In this document: positions 25,926-38,089 of the stretch, in pieces | Position numbering within the stretch: the stretch's first letter is position 1 | Layout: each line of letters begins with the position of its first letter | Source: Brugia malayi | Lineage: Eukaryota; Nematoda; Chromadorea; Rhabditida; Onchocercidae | Assembly (NCBI RefSeq): GCF_000002995.4 | Contig: NW_025062477.1 | Span: forward strand, 310,001 to 374,000 | DNA length: 64,000 nt | Reading direction: 5' to 3' | The notes under the pieces: model-generated | The model's database searches: none | What the model was told of the DNA's origin: nothing | The model's input: the letters and a program-made list of their open reading frames with translations, nothing else | Position numbers and translations under genes: made by a program

Positions 25926-27954
25926 TGGATTGATGGATAAGTAAGTAATGAGGCATTAAAGATTTAGTGTATCACAACAAAGCACAACCCTTCCTTCCAA
26001 TTCATCCTTCCCTCCCATTCATTCCTCTTAAAGTATCCTCTTCCAATTTTCTTTAAATGCAACCATCACCCACTTTTGAAGAGGCTAATAAACGCAAAAA
26101 TATTTGGGCTAAAAGTATCATAAAAGAGGAAAACGAATTTCATTTCATTTCTTTGCCTTGTTTTTCTCCCTCTTATTGCTCCTTTTATCTGATTAGAAGT
26201 GATAAGAAGTTTCAATGATGGCTGTTAACATTGATAAGGAACATTTAACAAAGATTATGATTAAATTAACTTCCGCATCCGGTGCTGTTCCATTTAAAAT
26301 GAAACGATGCTAAAATTCAATCTTAGAATATTCTATATTAATGATAAAATTTTTCCTTTCTTATTTTCTTTCCTTCTCCTTTTATCTTTATTTTTGTTTT
26401 TGTCTTTACTTTTTTTTTTCTCCAGAAATCTCACTAATTTTTAATTCTCTCAGGTGAAACTCTAACAGTTATGATGAAAATTATAGCTAATGATGACGAT
26501 GACAAGGAAAGCGATCAACTTCATTAACCTTTGACCCTCGCTTTAGTTCTAGATAAAAAGGAATAAAAAGAAATATATTCAGATAGATTGCATACAAAAG
26601 ACAACTTTACTCCTCTATCACTTCATTGATAATGATAACAATAACAACACTAATGATAATTACACAACAATCGTGATAACAGAACTGAAAGATAAAGTGA
26701 AAACTGTCACAGTTCACATAAAGAATCTCATTTTAACTTACAATTCAAGCTGTGATCAATCCAACAAATCTCTGAAATCAGTTAGTTATCACAAATGCTA
26801 CATAAGCAGGTGCACCAAAAATGAAATACTAAAAGAATTGTTTTTTGGATGGAAGAAATTTTTGTTAGAAACATGTCATAGTGTTTCCCATCTGATGATT
26901 ATTTGCTATTGTAATTCAATATTTCATTACTGAAATAAAAAGAAAATCGTGGAAGCAACGAACGATAAATAAACATTTGAAAAGAAAGAAAGAGAAACAT
27001 TGAGGAAGTGTAATGGGTAACTGATGAATAATTTAAATTTTCTATTGTTTGGGTTGCATGACTAACATTTAAATATAAATGGATAAATAAGAAAAGAGCA
27101 GAAAAAAAAAATTTTTTTTCAAGCATGAACTATGCCACATATTTTTAAATAGATCTACAGTATCCGATAATATGAGAAGAAGAGAAATTATACCATTCAT
27201 TGGATGGCCTTCTTTGATTGCTAATGTCATATTCAAATCGTTTGCTATTTAAGATGCTAATAATGTCTACGAATAATTTAGGCTCAAAAAGATAAGTGCC
27301 AAGTGCCCTAACACTCATCAAATTGAAGAATGGAAATGGCAAACTATGATATAATTGAAGTAGAACGATGCTGACACTTTTCATTATTAATAGACAACAA
27401 AAAAAAAAAATTTCGGTAGTACAGGAAGTAACTGAGAATAATGTTAAAATTTCTCTCATTTCTCTCAAAATGTCAAAAATTTGCATCTGCTGATTGTATA
27501 ATTAGAGAGTTTATGAGAATTTACTGTTTTATTTATTCATTCATATGCAAAGCTTTCAATAAAGTAATTATTGGAATTAAATTGCTACAAATTCAATTCA
27601 AAGTTTTCTTCTTCTCCTATTTTTCCATCGTTTATTAAATTAGCAACAAAATTATGTATGCATTCAGAATTTTTATATGAAAGAATACATTTGAAATATT
27701 TTGTAAGAAATGAATGAAAAGTATCGTTTGATATTCATCCAAACATTATTGATGGCCTGCAAATTTACACATTTAAATTTATCATATTTTTCAAATTCTG
27801 CAGAATAATCAGTCATCATTATCTCAACAACCTTACAGTATTACTAACCATTATGTAGCTATTTTCATTCTCACTAATCAATTAATGTCATTACTGTAGT
27901 TCAAATTATGGTAATTATAAAATGTAAAGAACTTTATGTTTATTATTTTCACAG

Positions 27955-28015
27955 TTCGCCTAGATGACAGCAAGTACTTCGTTATAGTCCGTTACTATCT
28001 TTGCGAACAGTTACA
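27955..28015 (+). ncRNA. Weak miRNA-like hairpin candidate
   Basis: GTTCGC and AGAT on the 5' side can pair with ATCT and GCGAAC on the 3' side across a two-base internal loop, with weaker pairing towards a terminal loop near 27980-27990. Arm length suits a pre-miRNA, but I match no known mature miRNA. In AT-rich DNA such folds arise by chance. Confidence 0.12.
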
Positions 28016-30899
28016 AATGAATTTCATCTCACTAAAAGGTCACCGATGTTTGTTTAACAGTTATCTCTCATAAAAATCTGACTAATAATTTTTGGAATTC
28101 GATCAAAAAGAAAGGAAATAACGATGAATTATGCTTAATCAACGATCGTACAGTTTTTCTTGAAGCAAATAAAGTAAAGAACATATGAAAAGGTGTCAAA
28201 TAAACAAAAGGACGAAAAAGGAAAGATGAATAGATATTCTGAATATGACACGCCAAAATATTAATTATATTACTTTCAGTTATGCAGTTCAGATTTCTGG
28301 ATCATATTTCAGCATCATCCAGCATTACTAAAATGCTTAATCAGAAACCTGAATTGCAATAATGGTATTAGTAATAATAGTATGACATCGTACTTATTCA
28401 GGAATTGGAATTTAATTTAAGAAGAAAAAACTTGCTAGAAAGAAAAAAAAATCATATAGTCAAATAGGAATATGAAAAGTGAAAATAAAAAGTGTAACTA
28501 ACATCAAAAATATTTGAATACAGTTTTTAGTTTTTTTCAAATTACATATTTGCAGCATAGCTGCAGAATAATCACTAATAAATTGATAGACATTAAAGTG
28601 TCACATAATACATTCAATTATTCAAAATGTCATTGAAAAAAATTTTTAAGTACACAATGAATAAAAAAGCCAACTTAATCCTAATTACTAGGAGCGCCAT
28701 TTTCTTCCTGTTAATGTGTACACTTTTATTTACGTGATTTACGTGACACTTTCATCTACGTGATTTATCAATTAGGTGATGATGTGAAGAAGAAAATGCT
28801 TGTTGTACGATTTCTGTTATTTTTCTCACGATTTTGTGACGTTAAATTAACCCTAATAATTATTCAGAGAAACAAATCTCTTCCGACTAAATAAAAGCAA
28901 ACTCTCATTTAATTTTTTTTTTTTTTTTTTTGACATAAATATCAATCAAAACTTCTATGCAACATATTACCCAAAACATTTCCCACTCTTTTCCCATGCA
29001 ATTAACCCATTAGAGAAATTATCAGTAATCTGATCAACCCAAATACTCATTCTATGTTAGATTGTTACAAATTGCTTATTGCTAATTATTAGGAGAAGAT
29101 AAGTTCCATATGTAAATCATTCCTTCATCTCTAATTGTTTGTCTGATTTCAACAGTATAAAATCTATGAAATTTATTGAAAGCATATTTTTGATGAAAAT
29201 TTAAGTATGCGATTATTTAGCTAAAAAAAAAAAAATTAATATTAATTATTAAATCACTGCCTAAAGAAAAAAAAAAAAAGAAGAATCACATTCATTCAAT
29301 AAAACATTTTAGGGATAAATTTTCTAACAAATTCTGCCGTCCTAAAAAAAGTTAAAAACTAAAAAATACTATTTTTATGCATTCATCGGATTATTCAAAT
29401 GTCGCTTCAATAAGAATCCGCTCGAGAAATGGATGAAGAGGAAAAAGTATTCAATAATGGAGACAAAAATAAAGATTAATTCTAGCAAGACAATTAATTC
29501 CCTCTCAAATTTAAAATTTGAATTACCAAAGTGACCGACCAGAATGACCGACACTCTACGATTTGGTCAATGCTGAAAAAAAGAAAAGAAAATAGCTCTT
29601 GGACATACTTTTCAACAATGATTAAAGCACAGAAATTAGAAAAGAGAGATTTAAATCTTCGAGAAATTTGTCTCTAACAGCCATAATCAAAACTTTTAGC
29701 TTTTCAAGAAGGAAAAAACCAAAGTTGATGTTACCATTTTTTTTTATGGGTAATTTATCATATGTAAAATTACCAGTCAGTTCATTACCAGTCAAATAAT
29801 ACTACTAATGTAATAACGAAAAATAAGATATATGGAAAGGAATGATATCAAAAACCGGAAGTAATAAAATACTATTCTTCAGGATAATCTTATTCAAGTT
29901 TTGTTGTAAAAGTAATTCATTTCATTAATAGATACCAGGTATCAACAGAAGCGAGCAAATGAATAAATATATACACGTACGTTATTTGTGGAATTCATTG
30001 ACGGTACCATCTTTTTACATGGCAAAATGCGTAAAATTTGACGTAGTGCGTGAGAAATGTCTGGAAAAGTGTTCATGACGTAATCGCTTCATCTTCACAC
30101 TTATAGATGATTATGCAATGACACCACCAACCTTTTAAAGCTACAGTTATAATCTTTGAGTTTCTAACAAAATTCATCGCATTTTTTAAATTTACTCAAA
30201 ATCGACTACAGCAAGAAGATATTATTTGATTAATAAAATGAGAAATAAATTTGACATATTATCAAGTTTTTGGTGTTTTTTTTTTTTTAATGTATTATTC
30301 ATTCTTTCAGTTATAAAAAGAAAAGAGATAAAATCAAAACGAAAAATAATAAAAAAAAAAAAAAAAAAAAACATGGATATAAGTGCAAATGGATAAACAA
30401 ATAAACAAAAAACTTAAAGGAAAAAGTGCAATTATTTGCTCAGTAAATTATCCAATTGATAAAAATCATTGAAATATGATAGTATTGATTTATCAGAATG
30501 CTTTTTCACTCTCACTATTTTATCGCATTTCTTTTATCATTCATTATATATCGTTGGAAGTGATACTCTCGAAAATGTCCAATGAATTTCACTTTTCTCA
30601 TCAGAAACTAAACCAAACAATCATATGTTATGAATGGCAAAATCAATAAACAAAAGTATTTCGAATGCTCGTAGTGCTATGAAATCAATTAAAGGGATTG
30701 GTTGAAGGATTTATGATGACACTTTCTGATGTCAACCATATTACCACCAGTCATTTTGATGAGCTTTCAAATCTAATTCATACCTTGAAAGTATTCATTC
30801 ATTTTATGAAAGTAGATCAGTTATATGAATTTAATAAAAGCAAAATTCGCTAATATCATTGAGAAAAAGATAGCAAAGTAGGAAGAAGGAGAAAGTGAG

Positions 30900-31275
30900 A
30901 AAATGAGTATTAGACATTGCTTCCGCCGTAAAATCAGTCCAATGGCGAAGGACTGTCATAATTTGGCGCCGTTGCCAAATATTGCCTTCCTTTTTTTTTG
31001 CTTTTGTCACCCAGATGGTTTGTCTCCATGCGTGCTACAGGTGCATAGGAGATGTGTCACTTGATCTATGATCAACATCGTTGCTGGTGGTCGTTTTTTT
31101 TTTGAATGAACAGCTTATTGAAAAGTTTTGCAGTGGTGATGATGACCACTACCACTGTCACAGTTGTACCCTTGTCTTGTCACCAAAGCTGAGAGAAGGC
31201 AAAAAAAGTTTTGATAGGATTGAAAGGTTATGTCTTGAAATCTCACCTGGATATTCTTGCACTGATAGATAGATG
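30900..31275. other. GC-richer island in gene-poor DNA; possible exon or regulatory element
   Basis: Composition rises visibly against the flanks. It contains a 7-bp inverted repeat (ATTTGGC, six bases, GCCAAAT) near 30960-30981. On the plus strand an open frame to 31272 could begin after TTTTGCAG near 31132; it starts SGDDDHYHCHSCTLV and continues SPKLREGKKSFDRIERL to a stop. No partner exon was found, so a coding role is only a possibility. Confidence 0.25.
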
Positions 31276-33660
31276 CACTAAACTATTTTATGTGATTCGT
31301 AATAAATATAAAACGATTATATAGAAAGTTTTTTTTTTTTTAAAAAAAAAATGAATTCAAACATATGGTAGTAATAGAGCTGTACGGAAAATGCTTACAG
31401 TTTCCTCGTTCTCAAAACTTACTGATGAAAAAAAAAAAATTCTTAATGATTGTCTATGAATAAATTTGAAAATAAAAACATGTACAACGTTACTGAACGC
31501 CGTCTGTTTACTATATCTATCTGTCATCGATCATTCATCTATTCCACCTGTTCCTATCATTTTCATGCAACAAAATATCCGATCAATTGATTTTAGTTGT
31601 GATAGCAAAATGAAATGTGATATGTTATAAAAAGTATCAAATTTGTTGTGTTGTTTGTTGTTGTTGTTGAATTGTGAGTGAAAATGAGACGAATGAATTG
31701 AGATAACAATGATATGACAATGTTACATCATTGATTATATCATGTGATATCTTATCTCTTTCATTGATTCTTGCATTCATCCGAGAGTTATGATTTATTT
31801 GCAATCTCTTTGTGATTGGTCGAGTAAACTAGGAATTTTAACTTCTTGGAATTACATGATTTTCTAACTATCTAACGCTTCAAAATTTGTCAAAATCTAT
31901 AATATTTCTGTTTTAGAAATAGAAAAAAGAAAAGTTAAAACTCTGTGAAATATTTAAAAAAAAAATTGAATTTGTCTTAAAAGAAAAACAAACAAATTGA
32001 AATTTAGGCTTATGAATCAAAATCAGAAAAAAAGGATAGAAGAATTTGTTTTGATATGAAAAGAAAGAAAAAGTATTTACAACATTTTTCGAACAAAATA
32101 TACAATTATCACTACCACATATTCATTCAATTATATCTATCATTGAAAATTCAATATTTATGCATTTATAAGCAAATAAATGAAAAATAAGAAAATTCTT
32201 AGTAAATTATAGTAATAAAGAACTGACAGCTTTAATATTTAAGAATGTTTCATGCCAAAATTGTATCGATAAACCTTTAAAAGTCAAAAGCTATTCCTTA
32301 CCTTTTGCTTCAGCAGGTAAGCAAATAATGGTTACCCGCAACAAAACGAAATTATTTTCAATTTTAATTGCATTTTCATAAACAACGGAGTCAAATTTGA
32401 ACCAACAATTGTTTTTTCTTTTCGTTTTTTTTTTCTATCTACTTTATGAGGGACAAAGAAAGAAAGAAAGAAAGATATTTACTTAATTAAAAAAAAAAAA
32501 AACTTAATAATTGCTTATGTCTCATTGAAGAGGAATTCCTCAAAAATTAGTTCAAATGTCAACTTCTAAAAGATAAAAAGGAATATCAATTGCTGCTTAG
32601 AAATGTTCGACATTTTTTATTCCAATAATATATCAATAAGAATTGGCAATTTTCACTCAAAGTTAAACGATTTGGAATGTATTTTTGTTACTTAATTAAA
32701 ATAATGCATTTATTTCAGACTGTAATAAATTTTAAAGAATGAACAAAAAATTTAGACAATTTGGTGAAAAAAAAAAAATAAAAGGCAGAAAAATGAAGAG
32801 ATATATTTTGATAAGTAAATTTTACTTGGATCAGAAAAAAAAATTAGGAATTAAATAACAATTGATGGTTTGTTTTCTCTTTGAAATGAGAAAATAAGAA
32901 CAGAAAGTTCTTATCTTTAGGGTTTATTTTTCAAGAACAATATAAAAAGAATGAAATAAATGTCTTGAAGTAGTCATCTGAATCAGTCATTATTCTATTA
33001 GTCAACCATTTTGACAAGGATCATTGTCTTTTTTCAAAAATTTTTAAAAATTCTATTTTCTCTACTAAGGTTAGCTAGAAGAGGAAAAACAAAAAAAAAA
33101 AAAAAAAAAAAAAAAAGCGGCTTTTTCTTTAAATCAATAATATATGCAATGAATTTTCAAATACAAAAAATAAAAATAAAATGAAAAAAAAAAATAATCT
33201 GAGCAAAATATGGAAATTTTTCAAAGAAATAAATGTATACTTTTAAAAATGGCATCGTTTAATAAATGAAATGTGTAATCACATAATGTTATAAGATTGA
33301 ACTTTAAAAAAAAAATTATTTTCTTTTCTTTTTTTTTAACTCAATTTGTTATTGACTAAATAAAAAGACTGATAATTTAATAACATTTATTATTAGAGCT
33401 AAAATAAAGAGCAAAAAAAAAAAGAGGACAATTTCTAAATAATAGAATGGAATTAGGAATTCAAATTTTTAGTAATTTTCAATTATAAAATACTTGTGGA
33501 ATAGTTTTATTAATGAAGAAAAAAGAAAGAAAGTAAATCATAAAAAAGCGATAAACATAAGAAAACAAATTATTCTAAACTGCTAAACTCTGCAAAAAAA
33601 AAAAAAAAAAACATCTCACTATTATAGTAAATCATCATCGTAGTTCTGAGTAATTAGCAA

Positions 33661-33690
33661 AAGAGAGAGAGAGAAAGAGAGAGAGAGAGA
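33661..33690. repeat. GA dinucleotide microsatellite
   Basis: AG repeats with one interruption. Confidence 0.9.
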
Positions 33691-34983
33691 AATGAATGAA
33701 TGAAGAAGCCTTCCTTAAACAGGTGGTTGTCAAATTGTCAGTGCACAGATTTTTGCTAATTGCTCCAATGTTTGCTATTGACCAAATTAAGATGTCTTTT
33801 ACTGAAATTGTGCAACAAAAAAATGTTTTAAATGGATTTTTATTTCATGAAATTTTCCTGAGAGAGGGAGAGAGAGGGAGAGAGAGAATTCTTTGGAACG
33901 ACAAACACATGCATCTTTAAATTAATGAAACTTTAGAACAAAAAATTTAAACAACAAATATATGAGAATAACAGAAAAAGCAGACAAAATATCAGAATAT
34001 ACAAGAAACATGAAATGAAATAAAAAGTGAAAGTGATGGAAAGACAAATTGAACAGACACGAGGAAATCAACAAAGTGGTCGAGAATTTGATATTCAATC
34101 TGTCTTCTTCACTTACTTTTCATTTCATTTCAAACTCAACGAGAAAATCACTGAAACAATATTCTTCGTTGAAATGTCTGATTTGAGTTTGTTTATTTGT
34201 TTGTTTTTTCACTTCTGATTTAAAACATCCAAAAAGAGAAGGTATATCAGTGATGGATCAAATTAATGCATGCAATTAATTAATTAATAACTTTTTAATA
34301 AGTATGAAAGAGAGAATAGAGCCACAATTGTGATTGAAACCAATCATCATTCATTCATCCGTCCATTATTCTTCTCATAGATCGCTTTTCTCTTTTTTTT
34401 TTTAAATCTGTAAACTCTCACTTTTTTGCTTCCTAACTGCACAACTGCTGCTTCACTAATATTTCAGCAAAATAAGCAAAGTGCAAATCGTAAATTCAAC
34501 AATTACTACGAAAGAAAACAAAAAGAAAGAACGAGATAAAAGCTTTATTTTTGTTTTAAATTTTTGAGTAAAATTAAAGTTACTCTCTTGCATTATACAA
34601 CATTTTTGCTTGCAATAAGCAAACATCAAACAGTTAGCTGTCACATATTCAAACAGAATAACTGCCAATTTCAGTAAAATTAATTGAACAATAAGACGAA
34701 ATAGAAAGATAGTGAAAAAGTACTTCAGCAAGAGAGAAGGATACTCAAATCAAATCTTATCAATTCGATGATAATCATCAGGAAAAAAACTGATGACACA
34801 TGAATGATCGTAAACAACTAATCTGAGCTTTCATCTTCAAAACATCCTCAACAAAACATCCAGCCTAAGGGGAAAGTAAAGACAAAACGAGGAGAGAAGC
34901 CACCTGTGGCATTGCATACACAAATATTCATAAAACCGAATTTCCCTTTTTCCAGCAATCATTTCTTTGTGCAAATTAATTTG

Positions 34984-35034
34984 TCCCTCTCTCTCTCTCT
35001 CTCTCTCTCCCTCTTCCTCTCCCTCTCTCTCTTA
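34984..35034. repeat. CT dinucleotide microsatellite
   Basis: CT repeats with short CCTCTTCC interruptions. Confidence 0.9.
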
Positions 35035-36189
35035 TATACATCTCTCCATACTCAGTTTCACTCCTTCCCAATTCATCCATCTTCTCTCGCTTCAACTCTA
35101 ATTCGAGAAAATTAAAAAGGAAAGTTTTAATTGTTGGTTGAAAATTAAATGCCTCAATGAAATTTTATTTACACAACGAATCTGTTAAGAAGCACTATAA
35201 TATCAATCAGAAATTTGTTTTGAAAAAAGCTTTGTATAAATGTTAAAATAACAATTGGTGAAGGAAATATGGATCACAAGCATTCTATCATTATTAGCTT
35301 ATTAGTCCTAAGACAGGTAGATAGGTAGGTAGGTAGGTATATTAGTACCACATCTGTTATTCTGGAGTAAAGACTGTGGTGTCGAAGGTAATTAAATATT
35401 ACTCACCTAAGTGGTACCTCAGCTAGAAACATTAACGAACTACCAATGAAATAATCGCAGTGAATTACAAGCAGAAAAGAAAAATCTCTCTGAGAGTACA
35501 CAACAAACAAAAACTTACTTAGCAGTGCTAATTCTGTAATGCATGGAATATTATATAATTTCAACTTTATCCTACCTGTTAATTAATACCTTTAAACTGT
35601 ACTATCAAAAGTTGAACTCTGCAAATAGATTTGCAACAAAAACAATTAAGCACAAAATACTTCATACAAACCTTCAAAGCCTAACCAGAAATTTCAACAA
35701 ATATCTTGAACGATTAGGTGTATCACCAGGTATAATCAAATTTAGCAAAAAATTAAAAGTATGCATAAATTATGCTTCATTAATACAATGAACGGATGAT
35801 TCTTTGTACAAAATTAATATTAGAAAATGATTCTTTTATCTTTTACACTTTTCTTATAACACTCATTTCTTTCTATTTTATGAATTACTAATAACAGATA
35901 TAATTGATAACATATGAAATTTTAATTTTGCTTTTAATAATTATACACAAATATAATAAACATAAAAAAAAAAGAAAAATGAAGCAAATTAGCTAATAAT
36001 GAAAAAAAAAAAACTAGAAGAATTTTATCAGTCAATAATTCTTCTTTTGATAAACTACGAAATGGCAAACTCTTTTTACAATATTTACAAATGGATTAAT
36101 GAAAGAGTAAAGTACCGAAAGTACGATAACAATGAACAGAGTACAATGATAACATCCTACCCTCTCTTTTTTAAATGTTCAAATGAATC

Positions 36190-36220
36190 TGTGTATGTGT
36201 GTGTGTGTGTGTGTGTGTGT
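36190..36220. repeat. GT dinucleotide microsatellite
   Basis: About fourteen GT units with one early interruption, followed by a degenerate CATACA tract. Confidence 0.9.
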
Positions 36221-38089
36221 ACATCTGAGTGTACATACTTGTACAGACACATACACATACACACATACATATATATATTATATGCATGTGTATGTTCACT
36301 GATTAGATAAGCCCAATTTTAAAGTACTTAATTTTATGGCTAATGGAAAATTTGCATTGCTTTATATTCTGATTTTTCTTTTTTCCTTTAAAAAAAAAAA
36401 GAATTAATAATAAAAGAAAACAATGAATTGATTTTTTCTTTCTTTTGCAAAAGAAATGCAAAAAAAAAGAAAAAAGAAAAAAAAAAAAGGATTAACTAGA
36501 AATTTTCTACTATCTTACAAATGTATAAATTCTCCTAACTGATAAACTTATTTTCATTAATCTTTTATAATTTTAATTTCAATCTTTTTCAGCAAATATC
36601 TATATCATACATTTATTTCATATCTACTATCTAAGTAATTTTCAAAAATTTTTCTCATCTAATCATATATCGAAATTTAAAATTCTATTCAGTAAGTAAA
36701 ATAATAAATAGCACTTTTTGCCACTATTCATATTATTCTTTTCACACCCATCAAAAATAAACCACTTTGTTTTTGAAGAATTTTGTTTTGTTTTGTTTTT
36801 TTTCTTTTACTAAATCTTTACAACAAATGAGAAAAAAAAAAAAAAAATGCCAAGTTCGGTTCTTTTTCCAATAATCTTAGCAAATTTGGTAAATATTTTG
36901 AATTTTCAAAGCGAAAAAATTCCATATTATTATAATTTTAGTAATAAACATATTAATACTAATCAATAAATAAGCATAAATATTTTAATCATTAAACTTT
37001 CATTTCAACAAAAAACAAACAAACAAAAAAAAAAAAAAAAAAAAAGCAAAACAAATCATTTCTAAAATTATTGCATATAATTAGATCAAAAACTATATAT
37101 TTTTTATAGATACCAATAAGATATGATATTCAATATTAAAGCAAATATCATATTTACTTTTTGCATGATCATTACATAGCTCATTGTTATTTTCTTTCAT
37201 TGATTATCATCTCAAGTAAGAGTTTATAGAATACATAATTCTTGAGTTCACTTACTAAAACTCAGGCATCATTTGCAATTTTCAAATTCAATACCTGTAA
37301 AACAATATGCAACGTGTAACAATAGTAATAACAGCTATATTTCATCCTAATCTTCTCAAATTACATCATTTGAACGCCTTCCTAAATTTCGAGATTAGAT
37401 AAAATTCCCATCAAACGAGAATCACTGTAGTTATATGTAAGTAGTAAAAAACTTGTGAAATCTCTCTTGCCATATTTAGCAGACTATTAAAATACTTCAT
37501 CGTAATTTCTGCATTTCACTCTGCTACTTCAAAATTGGAAAGGGACACAACAGTACGAAATGTGTAAATTTTGTCATTCATTCTATTTAAATATGTTTGT
37601 ATACTTACGTATAAGCAAGCATCTCTTTACATCAGAGAAACTCGACGGAATACATATTGCTTGAAGAAATGCAGGTTTTAAAGAATTCCAAAATATTGTC
37701 TTAATTTAAAATTAAAACTTTCAAAAAGATCCCAAAACTTTGTCAAAATATCATTTATTCAAAACAGATTGAAAGATAAAAAGAGTGATAAAAGGGATAA
37801 TAATAAAAATGAAACTTGAAAATTTTTTAGAGTTGAAAGAAAAAAAAAAACATGAGACTAGAAAAAACACGGAATGCAACAAAACAGTATCAAAATCGCC
37901 AAATTATGATAGCATGGTAAATAAATCATAACAAACAAAATTCAGCACGCTAGTAGAGTTCAAGAATAAATTACATGAAAACTCTAGCTAAACAAATTAA
38001 AATTTTAAAGAAAATACAAAATAGCCTGGCAAATAACACGTATATGAAGTGTGAAGAGTAAATAGCATAACATTCTGTTGTAACATTTA

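Larger units (their letters stand above)
12602..30890. other. Gene-poor stretch with simple repeats
   Basis: No reading frame here has both convincing composition and usable splice sites, and open stretches are short and Phe/Lys/Asn/Ile-rich as expected of AT-rich DNA. Visible are many A/T homopolymers (for example 14460-14481, 22364-22385), a TTCC run (18142-18167), ATT/AAT runs (18418-18450, 19030-19082), a second TTCC run (about 23310-23366), an AT run (24675-24696) and GGAAT-like DNA (25838-25925). It could hold long introns, regulatory DNA or small RNA genes that I cannot recognise. Confidence 0.55.
31276..38089. other. Gene-poor stretch with microsatellites
   Basis: Very AT-rich, with A runs up to about 27 nt (33090-33116). 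Also a GA run (33661-33690), a CT run (34984-35034), a GGTA run near 35320 and a GT/CA run (36190-36220). Short open frames are low-complexity by-products. The 3' flank of pash-1 begins at 38089. Confidence 0.6.

Noticed and set aside
33696..33920. 74-codon plus-strand frame next to a GA repeat
   Set aside because: It runs through GAGAGA microsatellites and has no protein-like conservation or splice signals.
35543..35791. 82-codon plus-strand frame
   Set aside because: AT-rich composition, Asn/Lys/Leu-rich, and no splice context or recognisable motif.
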